Source: Orobanche coerulescens
Lineage: Eukaryota; Streptophyta; Magnoliopsida; Lamiales; Orobanchaceae
Assembly: GCA_033398695.1 (NCBI GenBank)
Contig: CM065815.1
Coordinates: 11,128,501 to 11,192,500 of the forward strand
Length of the DNA: 64,000 nt
Direction: 5' to 3'
Position 1 is the stretch's first letter. Each line of letters opens with the position of its first letter. The notes below the pieces were generated by a model. The model saw only the letters and a program-made list of their open reading frames with translations. It did no database searches and was not told the DNA's origin. A program made the translations under genes and the position numbers. Shown in pieces: positions 32,990 through 45,901 of the stretch.

Positions 32990-35300
32990 TCCTTATCACA
33001 TCTAAAGGACTTTGATGATGTTGGAGAGTTCACATCAAAAGGTACTTGATGTTTATTGCATGATAGAGATCAATGAATAACATCTCGTCCCATGTGCATA
33101 TGCAAACAGTCTCACATAAACCAACGTCAAAAGAATATGTATGGTGATTATGTCATTGGTTATGCGCACCAATCTGCATATCTTTATCTGGCATTGTTCA
33201 ATATTGCATGCAACTTTACTTAAATCGTTTATTACTAGACCATCTGCTAACCAACGCGTACTAGTTGGTAACTAGATAGCCTGATTTTTGTATTTTGGAT
33301 CCAGACGGATTTGAGTGCCAATTGTGCATATTTGGTTACACATTATATGTGCCTTCCGCGTCCCACATCGCATCGGTCTTTAGAAATAATTAGGTATTCA
33401 CGCTGGATAATAATATCTAAATATTTATCCGCTATTTGGAACCTTCACAAATGATCTCTTTACCGCACAGTTTGTGGATTGTCACTTTAATAAGACAACA
33501 TTTCTGTCGTTAGGGGGAGGGGAGAAATGTAATTTCTCGGGGAACGACAGGAATTGTCGTGGTGTCCCCCCTTTGTCTTACTATGATCCCCGAACTTCAC
33601 AATGTTATCGTGAAGCACAAAGAATAGTCGATCTTCAGGATGTAGCAGATTCGATGCCTGATGCATTTACTGATATTGTTCAAGTGACAATATCTCACAT
33701 TACAGCTGCAAATGTGCCTGTAAGGTTAGAAGTCCCCTGCAAGGGGCACATCATCAATGAACCGGGTGATGCAACCGCACTTGGTGGAGGTGTGGTTGAG
33801 GTCGTGGATCCATGTGAAGGAATGGATGGAAGCCTCCTGGTTCGGCTAAATACTTACCCAAGTAAGAGGTAGAGTATGGCACTAATTTACATGTTAACCA
33901 TCAATGAACTCATTTCATGAGATCATTCTTGATTTTATTATGTCCATAAGTCATGACGAGGGGGACGCCTCGAAGATATGATTCAGAAAATCAAGAATCT
34001 CGATGAAATTATGAGATGTATGGCCTGATCAACCACCCACTTTGATGACATGTCATGAATCATAAAGTATGATGATATCGAAGCTCGCTCAGTTGGATGA
34101 AATCAACATAGAGCTGATTGGCCTATAAGAAAAACAATCCAGGTAGAACTAGATTCTCTGACAAAGAGACAAATATTTGGTGTAGGTAGTGCTAACATAA
34201 CCAAGTGTAAAGCATGTAGGACATAAATGAGCCTTTGTCGTAAAGCATAGTGAGAATAGTGGAGTCCTAATGTACAAGGTTCACGAAGCAATACTTCTCA
34301 CAATGCCCTGGAATTGATTACGAGGAAATGTACTCACACGTATACGTTTCACTATTTGATTAGCGTAGCAATTTTAGAGTGACAGGGAATGCAGCTAATT
34401 AATGTGGTTACTACGTATCTCTATGGGGATCTAGATATGGAGATATATATGGAAGTGCCCGATGGAGTCACTCTAGACCACAGAGTGCTTGAAGCAATCT
34501 CCAAGGATGTGGTATAACTATCTAAGTTACTCTAGACCATGGAGTGCGTTTACAATTAGACTAAAACGCTCAACTTTACGTTTTTGAATCAATCCCTAAG
34601 GATGTGGTATAACGTCTAAGTGACTACTTGATTGGGAAGGGATATAAGAATGATGAACTGTGTTCCTGCGTCTTCACAAATAAGTTTCGGATTCACGATC
34701 ATCACAATGTATGTCGGTGACATGAACACAATCGGTGTTGATGAAATAAGAGAAACCACCGGATACTGAAAATCTGAGTTTGAGATGAAAGATCTTGGGA
34801 AAAATCGATTCTGCGAGGCATTGACATAGAACATCAAGTTTGTGGAATTCATTCCACCGATTTGCCTATGTGCAGAAGATTCTCAGGCACTTTAACATGG
34901 ACAAGGTACACCCGACTAGCACTCTTATGATAGGTCGAACGTTGGATGCAAATGAAAGATCCATTTCGTCTAAAGGAAAGTGATGAAGAGCTTTGGGAGT
35001 TAATATTCCCTACTTGAGTGCAATAGCGCATTATTGTACTTGGCTCAATGTACACCATCTGCTATCGCTCATCAGTTAATTCGCTGACTAGGTTTAGTTC
35101 AACATCGACGCAACATCAATGGAATAGTATTGAGAATACCCTCTGATACCTAAAATAAACCATTGACTTAGGACTATTCTTTCCCTACAAGCACGCAAAG
35201 AAAGTTGCTTACGAAAAGGCAAATGCTAAAGTAAATGCTGGTGCCGGAGCAACTACCACAGAGAATGTGTTGGTATGATTTACTTATATTTCGAAAATCG
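32990..35300 (+). pseudogene. pol: Copia pol pseudogene (integrase to reverse transcriptase)
   Basis: Recognisable blocks are VGEFTSK (end of integrase core, about 33017), DCHFNKTTFLSLGGG then YYDPRTSQC and DSMPDAFTD (33474-33720), and YLYGDLDMEIYMEVPDG (about 34405-34462). FEMKDLGK is at about 34780 and MDKVHPTSTLMIGR at about 34898. The catalytic YVDD box reads YVGD at about 34709, so a metal-binding Asp is lost. Many stops and frameshifts. Confidence 0.82.
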
Positions 35301-35544
35301 ACTAAGCAAATCACTTTTGAATACCTTATCGAATCACGGCAAGATTATTGCTTTGCATGAATCAGTTTGTGAGTGTACATGATTAAGAACTATCGTTATA
35401 CACTTGTGAGGAACTAATGGTTAAGTACTACCCCTGATGAGCATACTTACATTTATGAACATGATGTAACTTATAAATCCCCTTGATTGATGGAATGATC
35501 ATAACAGGAAATATATGAGATATAAGGGAACATACTCATATAGG

Positions 35545-36160
35545 TTGCACTCTTTTCCTTAAACCAAGATTTATTTTTCCCATTGGGTTTTCTTACTTGG
35601 CAAGGTTTTTAACGAGGCAATGATATATGAGTGTAAGATTACGGGGAGCTGTAGATTTTTCCGACTTCCGAGATCGATGTAAAGATCACAAGAAAATGGT
35701 GATTTATAAAGAAATTTAATCACATGTGTTGTACTCTTTTTTTTACCAAGGTTCATTTTCTCCCATTGAGTTTTGTTACTTGACGAAGTTTTTAATGAGG
35801 CAACGACTACTTGATTGATGTTCCAATTAGGGGGAGATGTAGACTTGAGGAGGAGCATTACATCCACATCGTACGTTATATTCTTTTCCTTCAAATGATC
35901 ATTTTTCCCACAGAGTTTTTATCAATGGGAAAGGTTTTTAACCATGTAACCAGATGTATCGATTTTAGGGATCAGTTGAATGATCACCTTAGTAGCGCTA
36001 TGATTAATGTAACGATCATATGAAAGGATAGACTCAACGGGCGAAGTCTAAACTTGATATGTCTAGATGTTGTACTGTTTTCCTACGATCAAGATATTTT
36101 TCCCACTGGATTTTTGCTTGACAAGGTTTTGACGAGGCAACATGACATGCGCTTATAGAC
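35545..36160 (+). repeat. Diverged tandem repeats upstream of copia 3' LTR
   Basis: Four diverged units (about 35568, 35755, 35900 and 36095) contain TTTTTCCCA(T/C)TG..TTT and AAGGTTTTTAACGAGGCAA. This repeat is common in the 3' non-coding part of plant copia elements. Confidence 0.7.
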
Positions 36161-36176
36161 CAGACACAATGAGGAG

Positions 36177-36344
36177 TGTTAAAGGAATAATATTGTGTGT
36201 GCCTTAGTCTGTATTTATGGGCTTTCCTAGTTAGGGTAGATTAGGCCTGCTACAATGTAATATCCCTTATATATAGGGGTATCATTAATGAGAATACAAT
36301 ATCTTTTGCCCTACTTTTATGTCTCATTTATTTTCCCTTCAACA
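36177..36344 (+). repeat. Copia 3' LTR (168 bp)
   Basis: TGTTAAAGGAATAAT...CCCTTCAACA, with TATA-like CCTTATATATAGG at about 36267. Short LTRs fit this copia lineage. The 5' partner is missing. Confidence 0.65.
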
Positions 36345-36563
36345 TTTATCAATTTTTTATTAATAAACTATTTAAAGATCCAGATAAAATTTTCTACAAA
36401 ATATTTTATTTTTTTAAATTTAATTTATTTAAACAACTCTGGTTATGGATTTGATTTATCTCAAAGACAAAAACATTCTAAATTTTTTGATGAGTTATAA
36501 ACGTGTCCCAAATTTCTGAAGACAACAGACATCCGTCTCCCACGCGCAGCAATATATCACTAA

Positions 36564-37691
36564 GGTAGCGTTTGATACGCAGACATGCGACCTGGATATG
36601 ACGAACCTGGACATGCGACGAGACGGACCTGGATAAGAGGGCAGACCGACCGACCAGATGGGTGACGCGACAAAACAAGTGTCTGTCTTGTGTTTGGTAA
36701 GACTAGGACTAGATAAGACAGGATTATACAATTTTCGTTAAACTTGTTTGATGATTTTATATATCATATTATAATTATAAATGACACAAATAAAGAATAT
36801 ATATTTAAATAATTTAATTTAAAAGTATTTTAATTTTTTAAGAATTTTCAAACACATAAGTACATACATGAATGATAGTATAAAAGGTGGAGGTCGCCGA
36901 CGGTGTTTTGCGATGGTGGTGACGGCAATGAGTGGTGGTGATCGGTGGAGATAGAAATGGTCGATGATCGAAGTGGTGGATATGGTAGACAATGATAAAG
37001 GATGGTTGGTCGTGGCTACCGGTGGCCGTCGATGGTGGTGGCGGCCATGTGTGGTGGTGATCGGTGTCAGTGTAGGTGAAGGTGGCTGACGGTGGTTGTG
37101 GTGATCGGTGGAGGTGGCGATGATGGTGGAGGAAGTTGTTGTAGTGGAGAAAGAGATGGAAGTGGTCAACCATGGCTGGTGGTGGCTACTGGTGGCCGCC
37201 GATGGTGGTGACAGCCATAGGTGGTGGTGATCGGTGTTAGTGTAGGTGGAGATGGTCAACGATAGTAATGGTGGTGGTGATGGATGAATAGTAGTGAAGA
37301 TGGTGGAGAAACTTGTTATAGTGGAGGAACAAGTAGTGGTGGCCGAGGGTGATTGGCGATGGTTATCGGTGGCCGTCGATGGTGGTAGCGGTGATCGTTG
37401 GTGATGACCGATAAAGCTAATATCATAATAGTTATATATCAAATGAGGGTAGGTCAATGATTTTTTTGTTTCTGTCTCATTTTTGTCCCATGTTGTTCCA
37501 CCTATTTTGGTGGAACAAGAAAATGCCCCTTTTTGTCACATCCTGTTCCACTCTGTCTAGCCTTTGTTCCTGTCCCATGCCGCGCCAAACGTGGGACAGT
37601 GAATTTTTGTCCTATCCCATGTCACGCCAAATATGGGACAGTGAATTCTGTCCCGTCCTGTTCTGTATTGTCCCATGTACCAAATGCAGTC
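36564..37691. mobile_element. Harbinger-like non-autonomous element with GGT-rich interior
   Basis: Ends are GGTAGCGTTTGATAC and the complement of GTACCAAATGCAGTC. They share a GTTTG-centred inverted repeat and are flanked by TAA (36561-36563, 37692-37694), the PIF/Harbinger target type. Subterminal clusters of GACA/GGAC-CTGG (left) and TGTCCCA (right) mirror each other. Between 36885 and 37410 lies a GGTGGTGATCGG-type minisatellite, which creates a spurious His/Thr-rich minus-strand frame. Confidence 0.55.
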
Positions 37692-38434
37692 TAAACAACA
37701 CGAACCAATCTACAAAAGCGCACCACATTCCAAGACTCAGATTGGCGCGTGTTATCACTCCTGACGTAGTGCGTAAGATAGTTATTTCCGTAGCTCTCTG
37801 TGAGGTGTTCTTTCTCCATCTGTGGTTTCACTCTTGTCGTTCTTCTTCCCTCTTCATAGATCGAAATATATACATATACATATATACATACAAATTAATA
37901 TATACGTATATATATATATCTATATATGGATACGAAAAGTACACATACTACGTGATTCATCTCTCTCTCTCTCTCCAAATCCATGGTTGGTCGGAGAATA
38001 GCAAAAAGAAAAACAGAACCCTAGTTTTTCCCCCTTTTACGTTTTTCTCTATCTCGATCAATCTATAAATGGAGAAGTAGATTAGATTGTAAAGGAAGCA
38101 GAGGGTGTAACCTCTGATCTGTGGTTTTATTTCAGGATTAGGGCAAAAAAGAGGTTAATTCCAAGTGTTGTATATTATTTTTTGTGGAGTTAAGAGCATG
38201 GGAGGTATAATTGAGCTGGATCGCGTAGTTAATTTTAGCTAGAATATTGTCATTGACTTGAATATGCACTGGATCACCTCAATATATTGAGAGAGTTTCA
38301 GTTTTTGTAGCACGGGAATTCTAGGTTTTTGCTTTGAGTCGGGGAAAATCATTTATTTCTGTATCCTGTTTTGATTAGAGTGTATTTGTTAGTTTCTGGG
38401 GAAGTCGCTTTTTATTCAGGCCTGCAACTGCAGA

Positions 38435-41400
38435 ATGAACTCACAGGATGAAGATGGAATATCCCTGGATAAGGGTTCTGATAATTCTGATGTTGTTTTA
38501 ACGTAATTACCTTCCTATTGTCAAGCGAGTTGTTTGTTTCAGTCATGATTATATATTTTAATGGTGGATGACGAAAGGGTTGTTTGATATTTAGGAAGCC
38601 GAAGTTATCCTATTCAAGAGAGTTCCTATTGTCTTTGAGTAATTTGGATTCCTGCAAGAAGTTGCCAAGTGGGTTTGATGAGTCACTGAAAAGGTAAAAG
38701 ACTACTCGAGACTCCCGAATGCTGTATATGCGGATCATCAGAGTTATACTGTTTCTGTTAATGTCTTTAAATTCTGGAAGTTGGTTGAAGCTTCCTGCAT
38801 CTTTAAGTATGTGTATCTTTTGGATTTGAGACAGTGAATTTGAGGATGCATTGCTAAGGACATCAGACAGACCAAGAATTCCAGGGAGCTTGCCGTTTCA
38901 TGGTTTCAGACGAAATGAATTTGGTGCTTCTCCACCTACCAGGGTAGATGCTGGTACTTACTCTAGAGGCAATTATGGGAAATGGGAAAGCCGTTCTTCT
39001 ATGCGGGGTGATCGAGACCGTGATTCTCAATCCGACAAGGACTCAGGTTCTGTTCAACATTCTTCTGTAGGATTAATATATGTGTGTTTCAATTTTTAGT
39101 TTACTTTAGTTATCTACATTAGCAGAATCGGGCTTCTATTGCTTTGAAGTGTGAGAGGTCTATTAAAATAAGAGGGTTGGAAGCCACATTTAAGTCTTCT
39201 GTTCAATGTTCTTCTATTTTCTTGGATGTTCTTTCTATTCATGTGCTACTATTTTGGGTTTTTTTATATTGGATTTAGATTAATTAAAATCTTAATAATG
39301 TGAAAAATGGTCAAGATTCATTTGTAAACAAAGTGTCCTGCATTCGTGTGATTGCAACATCTTTTATGTGTTGTATCCACATTTTTATATCTTTCCTCGT
39401 CCATCATGCTTCTTTGATTTCCTTCCATCATTTTCTTTTTTGCCCCTCATTTATGTAGCCCATCCCCCCTCTAGTTTGATAACAATCATTATTTACAGAT
39501 TCTGCAAGGTGCTTTGGCCATCAATCTCGACGGTCTTGGCAGACTCCTGAACACGACGGGCTACTTGGGCGTGGTTCATTTCCAAGGCCATCTGGATATG
39601 CAGCTGGGGTTTCTGCTCCAAAGTTGGGCGCAAATGAACACACTCAGCCTAACAGGAGCAATGAGTCTTATCATCCTCCACGCCCTTACAAGGTAGGTAT
39701 CATTGTGGAGTACTGACAGAGTTCTAGTATCCATTTTTTTGTGTAGTTTTGCATTTTGAAAGTTCGTTTTACTTTTATTTTTTAATTCATTATTATTTGT
39801 AACAAACATTAAAATCATGTTCCTAGAAACGAAGTTGTACATTCCAGTTGACATTATTCACACAACTCCTAAATTTTCAGGCAGTACCGTATTCAAAAAG
39901 AGACACCGACGCCTTCAATGATGAAACTTTTGGTTCCGCGGAGTGCACTGGTGAGGATAGAGCAGAGGCGGAGAGGAAGAGAAGAGGTATTAATTGATTC
40001 TAATTTTGGTCATTTGTGGTGCCTATGTCAGTTATTATAGACTTATCCTTCAGTGTTTGTTATATTCTACATCTTAAATGTATCTTCCCTTTAGCTTCTT
40101 TTGAGATGATGAGGAAGGAACAACAGAAGGTCCTGCAAGAGAAGCAAAAGCCAAATCTGGAGAAGCACAAAGGTGGTGCTGCCTTGGACCTTAACGAAGT
40201 GTTGGCCGATAGCAAAGAGGAAAAGGGGCTTCTTGGCAAGAATAATGAATTGGAGGTTCCTGGGGGAATTCCCATCTTGAGCAATGATTTAGAGAAATCT
40301 TCCTTCACCTCACATTCTCCTGCATCTAGACCACTTATTCCACCTGGTTTTAAGAGCAATACCCTGGAGAAGATTTATGGATCGAAATCTCTAGTTCATC
40401 CTCCTTTGTCAGAGGTATGGTAGTATGATACTTGAACTTGCTTTTGTTTGGCAGAATTTAGTTTGTTGAGGATGCGTCTATGATGTCTATCTCTGCAATG
40501 TGTATCATAGACATGCTCATAATCATTATGAGTAATGCAGTATAACAGCCTCATTCTTGAGATTTATGCTGTCTTATAGTGCTCATGAATGTTATGATAA
40601 GAATGAATTTGCGTGCTTTTATTGTTCCTGGGAGGACTGGAATGGCATAAATAGACCAGCAAAAAGAAAGCAGAGTTCTGGTTCGTTCTCTCGATAGAAT
40701 GTTTGACTTAGTGATTCCAAGTGCCATAAAGACTTTTTCAGTTTTTCTGCTGCCTGCTGATCTCCCCACCCCAACCCACCCAACACAAAGTGACACGAAA
40801 CACAAAGGGAACAGAATGGCAGATACAAGATTGAGGAATCACCGAAGAAGGTGCACAAGATCCCTTTATCCAGCATTCATCGTGTTCCTGATCCTCTGAG
40901 CAGGGCTGACACCTAGTGTTTGTATGATTCGCCTGCTAGCTTCTTTATCATTATTTTATTATGGAATAGCTAAATGCTGACTAAACAAAAATATGTTAGA
41001 TGTATCTGCTCTATTGCTGATGAGTTCATATCTTGCCAATTTTAATAGTTTATCCTACAATGTTTGCATAACTGCTCATCGAGATCCCTTTGTGAAGATA
41101 CCATCTATTTGTTCAAAAGCTTAGATATCTTATGCTTTATACAGGTGGCAAAAACTGTAACTGATGAAAGCCACGTGGATGCTGATGCAAATCTTGTCCC
41201 AAGTAATAATGGTGGTTTAGAGAGACGCCTTATGAAAGAGAGTAGAGTAGATGATGGGCAGCCTGCACAGAAGACACATTCTGCACTCCTTTTGAACAAA
41301 AGGGAAAATGCAAATGCCCATGTTAGTTTAGACGTGCCTATTAAGATATCTGTAATGGAAGATCAATTATTCCAGGTTTCCGATCATGTAGATCCTCATG

Positions 41401-44400
41401 GAACTCTGGGTGACAATGCTGGCGTATTGGAGGATAAAACTGCTTCTGGTTCAAACAGAAATTATTCAACTTCAATTTTAGAAAAGATTCTTGGTAGCAC
41501 ATTATCTGTGGATGATGGTCCGTCTAATTTTGTCAAGGTATGTAAAACTTTCAAACTTATTCCTATTTAGAAAATCTTTTATAGCGCATTTGAAACTTTT
41601 AATAGCAAATGACTATAAAATTCAGAAAATGTGGAATCTCTTTTTTCTGAGTTTTGACATAACCAGTCTATGAACCTGAGGGGTCTGTCAACACCTTCTA
41701 GGATTGAGCTTCAAAGTAGGAGAAATGACAATAATAACCAGAGAAATTACTCTATAGTTCGTTCAAGGTGTTTTGATTATTATAAATGGCTAATCAATGT
41801 GTTGGAAAATATAATGAACTGCGGATTGTTAAATAATGGGGTTCTTAAATAAATCCAGAACCTAGATAAACTATCTATGACTTCTTTGATTTCAGTTGTT
41901 GGGTGCCTCTGACACTCAATGTGCACTCTAATGACTTCAGTTGAGGGTCCCACCTTGAGCTACTATAGTTCACGCAACAATGCACTAAATGAGTTGGGGT
42001 ACTGGCCACTCAATGAGTTGGGGTATATATATATATATATATATATATATTTTTTTGGTAATAAAGGGGTATAAAACCCAACAAACTGTGCAGGCAACAG
42101 CCTGGGCCTAGAGACAGCCTTACAGTCCTCGTCTAAAGCATTTAAAATAAAACTGGAGGCCTGATCCACTACAATAAGAGCCAAATCAAACTCTAAACCA
42201 TTTTTTGCTAAGTAGTTGGTGTATATTTTCTCTGGTGTTTACTTGGTCTCGTTTTATTAGGCATTTCTTTGTTGTTTTCTGTCTGAAATGAATGATTAAC
42301 TTCATTGGATGTGTTTTTATTTAGCATTATGATAGTAAGCGTGAAGATAAATGGATCCCCAATTCCGTCGAGTCATCGAAGTTTGCTCAATGGTTTTTTG
42401 AAGAAGGTAAAATGAAACAATTGCCTACTTTACGCTCTAATATTGGAAAAAGGTCCTGAAACTATTTTATACAGGTATGATTCTAATTCTTTTTAGCATC
42501 AAATCCTTGCAGAGACAAAGGCTGCTGCAGATGCCTCATCTTCAAAGCCAAATGATTTACTGTCATTAATAGTCAGTGGCGATAAAGGCAAGTTTTCTGA
42601 TGCAGTGGCAGCCTAGCTCCTTACCTATAAGACAACTAAACAAGGGATAATTAAAAAAATTACCCTTGCGATTTGTCCTAACTACAGAAAAAAAAAGACA
42701 TTTATCATTGGAAATTACAAGTAACCTCTTAAGGTATAGCAAACCACACACACCCTTGAGGCTTGTATATTCTTGGCAAATACGCCCCTATCGAGGTCAA
42801 TATTTGAAATTGAAAGTTGAACCAAAGATCAAGGGGGCATTCATAATTTTGAAATATAGATGGTTGTTTTTGTAACTAGACTAACCCTCACGGGTAATTT
42901 TTTGGATTAATCCCTCTAAGCAATCTAACAAGATTAAGCTTCACGTGATCTGCAGCTAATGGGGTGTCTGACCAAGTATCCATTAACAAGAAAGAGGAAG
43001 TCATTCCACCCGTACTAACCTGTGAAGACCTTGAACAGACAATTTTATCAGAGTACAGTACAAAGACTGCAGACGTGCCGCCAATCGTAGAAGGCTGGAT
43101 TGCTAGTAATGCAAATACTGAAAAATCAAGTAAAAATGACAATAACGCATCTCTACACCTACTTTCGATGTTGAAGAAGAGTACAGACAAGAATAATACA
43201 ACAGCTGTTGTTGATATCAGTTTATCAGAGAAGCCGACAGTTTCTCTAGAAAATAATACAGCCTCAGTGTTCAACAAGCCTAATGGAGAAGAAAATGTTG
43301 AGACTCTACCAAATCCGAAGGCGAGACTCACTCTCGAAACACTATTTGGAACTGCTTTTATGACCGAGCTACAATCAGTTGAGGCACCTGTTTCTGTCCA
43401 AAGAGGCCCAATTGGGTCTGCTCGAGTTGATCCAGTCACAGATAATGGCTCTTCTCTGACATTTGATAAAGGTGGGCTTCAAAGACCAAACCACGACTTT
43501 AGTGCTTCTTCAAACCATATACACCATACAAAAGTGAGCGAGGCCGAGAACTGGCTCGGCATTGATAATTTCCCAATTGAAGAAATTTTGCCAAAGGGAG
43601 TCGAATTTCAACTGCCTGAAGAAGACAATTTAATTTCTATAGGCGATACGTGGGATCACCGTGTTTCGGCATTTTTTCCGACTCATAATGCAAATAACAA
43701 TGCGAGCCTGTCTTCAAATACACCTATCAACATAATAACAGACAGACTGGCAGCTTTTCGTGGTGTTGTTAATAACGAACGCGGCATGGAAGGTTCCGAA
43801 GGTCTGCCTTTTCCGTTTGATTTATACGCAGAAATGCAACCTGCGAATTATCGCAATAATATGCAAGTGCAACAATCATCACCGCGTTTCCAGCCACCAC
43901 AAATGCCCCACGGAAGGCCGTTATTATATAATCACTTGGAGTCAAATCCTGCTCGCATGGGTTCTCAGCCGAAGTTCTTTGGTCCAGATCCGATATTTAA
44001 TCATGATTCTCATCGTAATAGCAATATCTCAACTAATGTGGTTCGGCCTTCTTTTCCTCACCCTAACGTTAGGGTTGCCGGATTTGATGTTCCTTCTCAA
44101 CATTCGATGATGCGTCAGATGCAAATTCCAAGCAACCATCCTTCACAGTTTCCAAGGGGTTTCTCGGTCGCACGTAATGGCAACCAATCAAGTGGCTTTG
44201 TCCAGGAAATGAGCCAAGTGCAAGGTTTTCCTTTTGGGCCACTCCAACCAAACATTGACAGCCGCGGGATGCCGATGCCAGGTAAAATGACTGTACAACT
44301 GCTATTCAAATTGGCTCACTATGATGAGAATATGAAAACACTTATTTTTCCTTTTTTTTCAAATTGGGGTTAGAGTATTAGAAGTAATTGATAGGTTTAC

Positions 44401-45901
44401 TTCAAGATTGTTATGGGAGTTATTTAAGAGTTGTCTGCTATGCATGAACTCGGAAAATTAATCTGGCATGGTTTTATAGCGAATAGAGTTCCCATTTCCA
44501 AGAAGCTTCTCTATGACTTCTTCCATTCAGTCGAAGACCTTTGTGGGGACCCCTTAGTTACTCCCTCCGTCCAACTTGAGGAGCCCTATTTCTAGAAATG
44601 ATTTCCCCCCAAGTAGTGTCCACTTTCAAAATTAAACATTGATATTTAATTATCTTTTATAATCTCTTAAGTCATTTTTTTGTTTGTTATATAAATAAGA
44701 ATAGTAGCCGGACCAAAAAAAAAAAGAATGTGTGAGAATATATGATTTAAAAGGAGTTGTACATGTGTTAAAATGACTAAAAAGTAAATTGTTCTACATT
44801 CACTAAGTGGACGACGGATGAAAGACTTTTTAGTAGATGACCATTGCATAGTACTTTTAGCGTTAATTACAAAAATTACAACTAAAGTCTTGCCTAACTA
44901 CACACATAAAAAAAAGTTTGATTGTTGTTTGTGTTACGAATTTCACTATCAAGATTGGATTATGTTAGGTAAATACAGTGTTTAATATAGCGCTTTTTAC
45001 ATGTGTAGCGTTTTTGTTCCGTCGTAGTGGCGTAAATAGTATAGTGCATAGCATAAGCTATATATACTTAATATTAGTACATCAACGACATACTTAACCA
45101 TAAAGAAATAGAAATGTATTTATACTAGTGAATTCGCATGCAATACCAAGAGAGGTGCAGTTCTTTGAGTTCATAGGAGCACCAAAAATTGCACTCTTAG
45201 TCCCGAACTCTCTACGCGTGCGCCAACCTTCTCTTAGGGTTTCATTCTCTTTTCTTTTGAAGTGGATGTTTTCTTTATTTCAGCCGATCAATGTGGAAAT
45301 TGACTATACTTGATAGAGCAGATTATCAAAAGATTATTTGCCCTGAAAAATCTCTCTGGCCTTCTCATTTTTTTGCACAAATAGCACAAGTTTTTGCCTA
45401 AATAGCGTTGGCTATAGAATAAATCGCGCAATACGTGAACAAATAGCGCATGCTATTTGTGCAAACACTATTTGGGCTGCGCTACGGCGTGTTGAAGGTC
45501 TAAGTGCGCTATCAAAACCTCATGTTGCAAAATGTGTATCTTGAGACGTAATTAGAGTTGTAATTAAGATAAAATTGCACTACCAACTGTTTATTATTTT
45601 TCCCAAGTCATTGGTTACTTGAGTTGCAAGAGTTGCAAATAATTTCGACAACTTTTCTCTTTAATTTCTCAATTGAAATGTATGTATGTATGTATGTGTG
45701 TATGTATGTGTGTATATGTATGTGTAGTTATTGAGATTGAACTTGTTGTTATATCTCGTTTATGTAGGCAACTCTCCCGAAGCTTTCCAAAGGCTGATAG
45801 AAATGGAGCTCCGGGCAAACTCAAAGCAAATCCACCCTCTTACTCCTGGTCATCATAAACCCATAGATGATCCAAGATTTAGACACGGGTTTCCGATATA
45901 G
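38435..45901 (+). CDS. CBE1: CBE1-like conserved eIF4E-binding protein
   Basis: Plant-specific protein that binds the cap-binding factor eIF4E and is thought to act in mRNA translation or turnover (family knowledge; homologue from memory AT4G01290). Eleven exons: 38435-38502, 38595-38693, 38835-39046, 39499-39692, 39881-39986, 40095-40414, 41145-41537, 42325-42406, 42513-42587, 42956-44281, 45768-45901, giving 3009 nt or 1002 aa. The canonical 4E-binding motif YSREFLL (YX4L-phi) is at residues 29-35. Further blocks are WIPNSVESSKFAQWFFEE, LTLETLFGTAFM, a long Pro/Gln/Asn/Met-rich, probably disordered region, and a C-terminal LIEMELRANSKQIHPLTPG. Introns are GT-AG except intron 9, whose donor is GC (AAAG|GCAAGT at 42584-42593). 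No lesions; probably functional. A three-codon upstream ORF (ATGGAGAAGTAG, about 38069) may lie in the leader. Confidence 0.9.
42653..42904. mobile_element. MITE in CBE1 intron 9
   Basis: Terminal inverted repeat AAAAAAATTACCC on the left and GGGTAATTTTTT on the right. The left continuation TTGCGATTTGTCCTAACTAC matches the MITE in uL5c intron 2 (7205-7502). About 250 bp, no coding. Confidence 0.6.
44282..45767 (+). other. CBE1 intron 10, with decayed MITE
   Basis: A Stowaway-like left end ACTCCCTCCGTCCAACTTGA at about 44561 and a possible diverged right end AGTGGACGACGGATGAAAG at about 44805 suggest a decayed MITE. A TATG microsatellite lies at about 45679-45725. Nothing coding recognised. 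Confidence 0.5.

Larger units (their letters stand above)
32965..36344 (+). mobile_element. Ty1/copia remnant, 5'-truncated, with short 3' LTR
   Basis: Starts abruptly at the end of LTR C inside integrase homology and runs through reverse transcriptase, RNase H remnants and a repeated 3' non-coding region to a 168-bp TG...CA LTR. Gag, protease and the 5' LTR are absent. Confidence 0.8.

Noticed and set aside
36819..37457. 212-codon minus-strand frame rich in His, Thr, Ser and Pro
   Set aside because: Arises from the GGTGGTGATCGG minisatellite inside a Harbinger-like element; no start context or homology.
42051..42180. Possible retroelement fragment in CBE1 intron 7 after the TA repeat
   Set aside because: Starts TTTTTTGGTAATAAAGGGGT and looks element-like, but no termini, duplication or coding homology could be shown.
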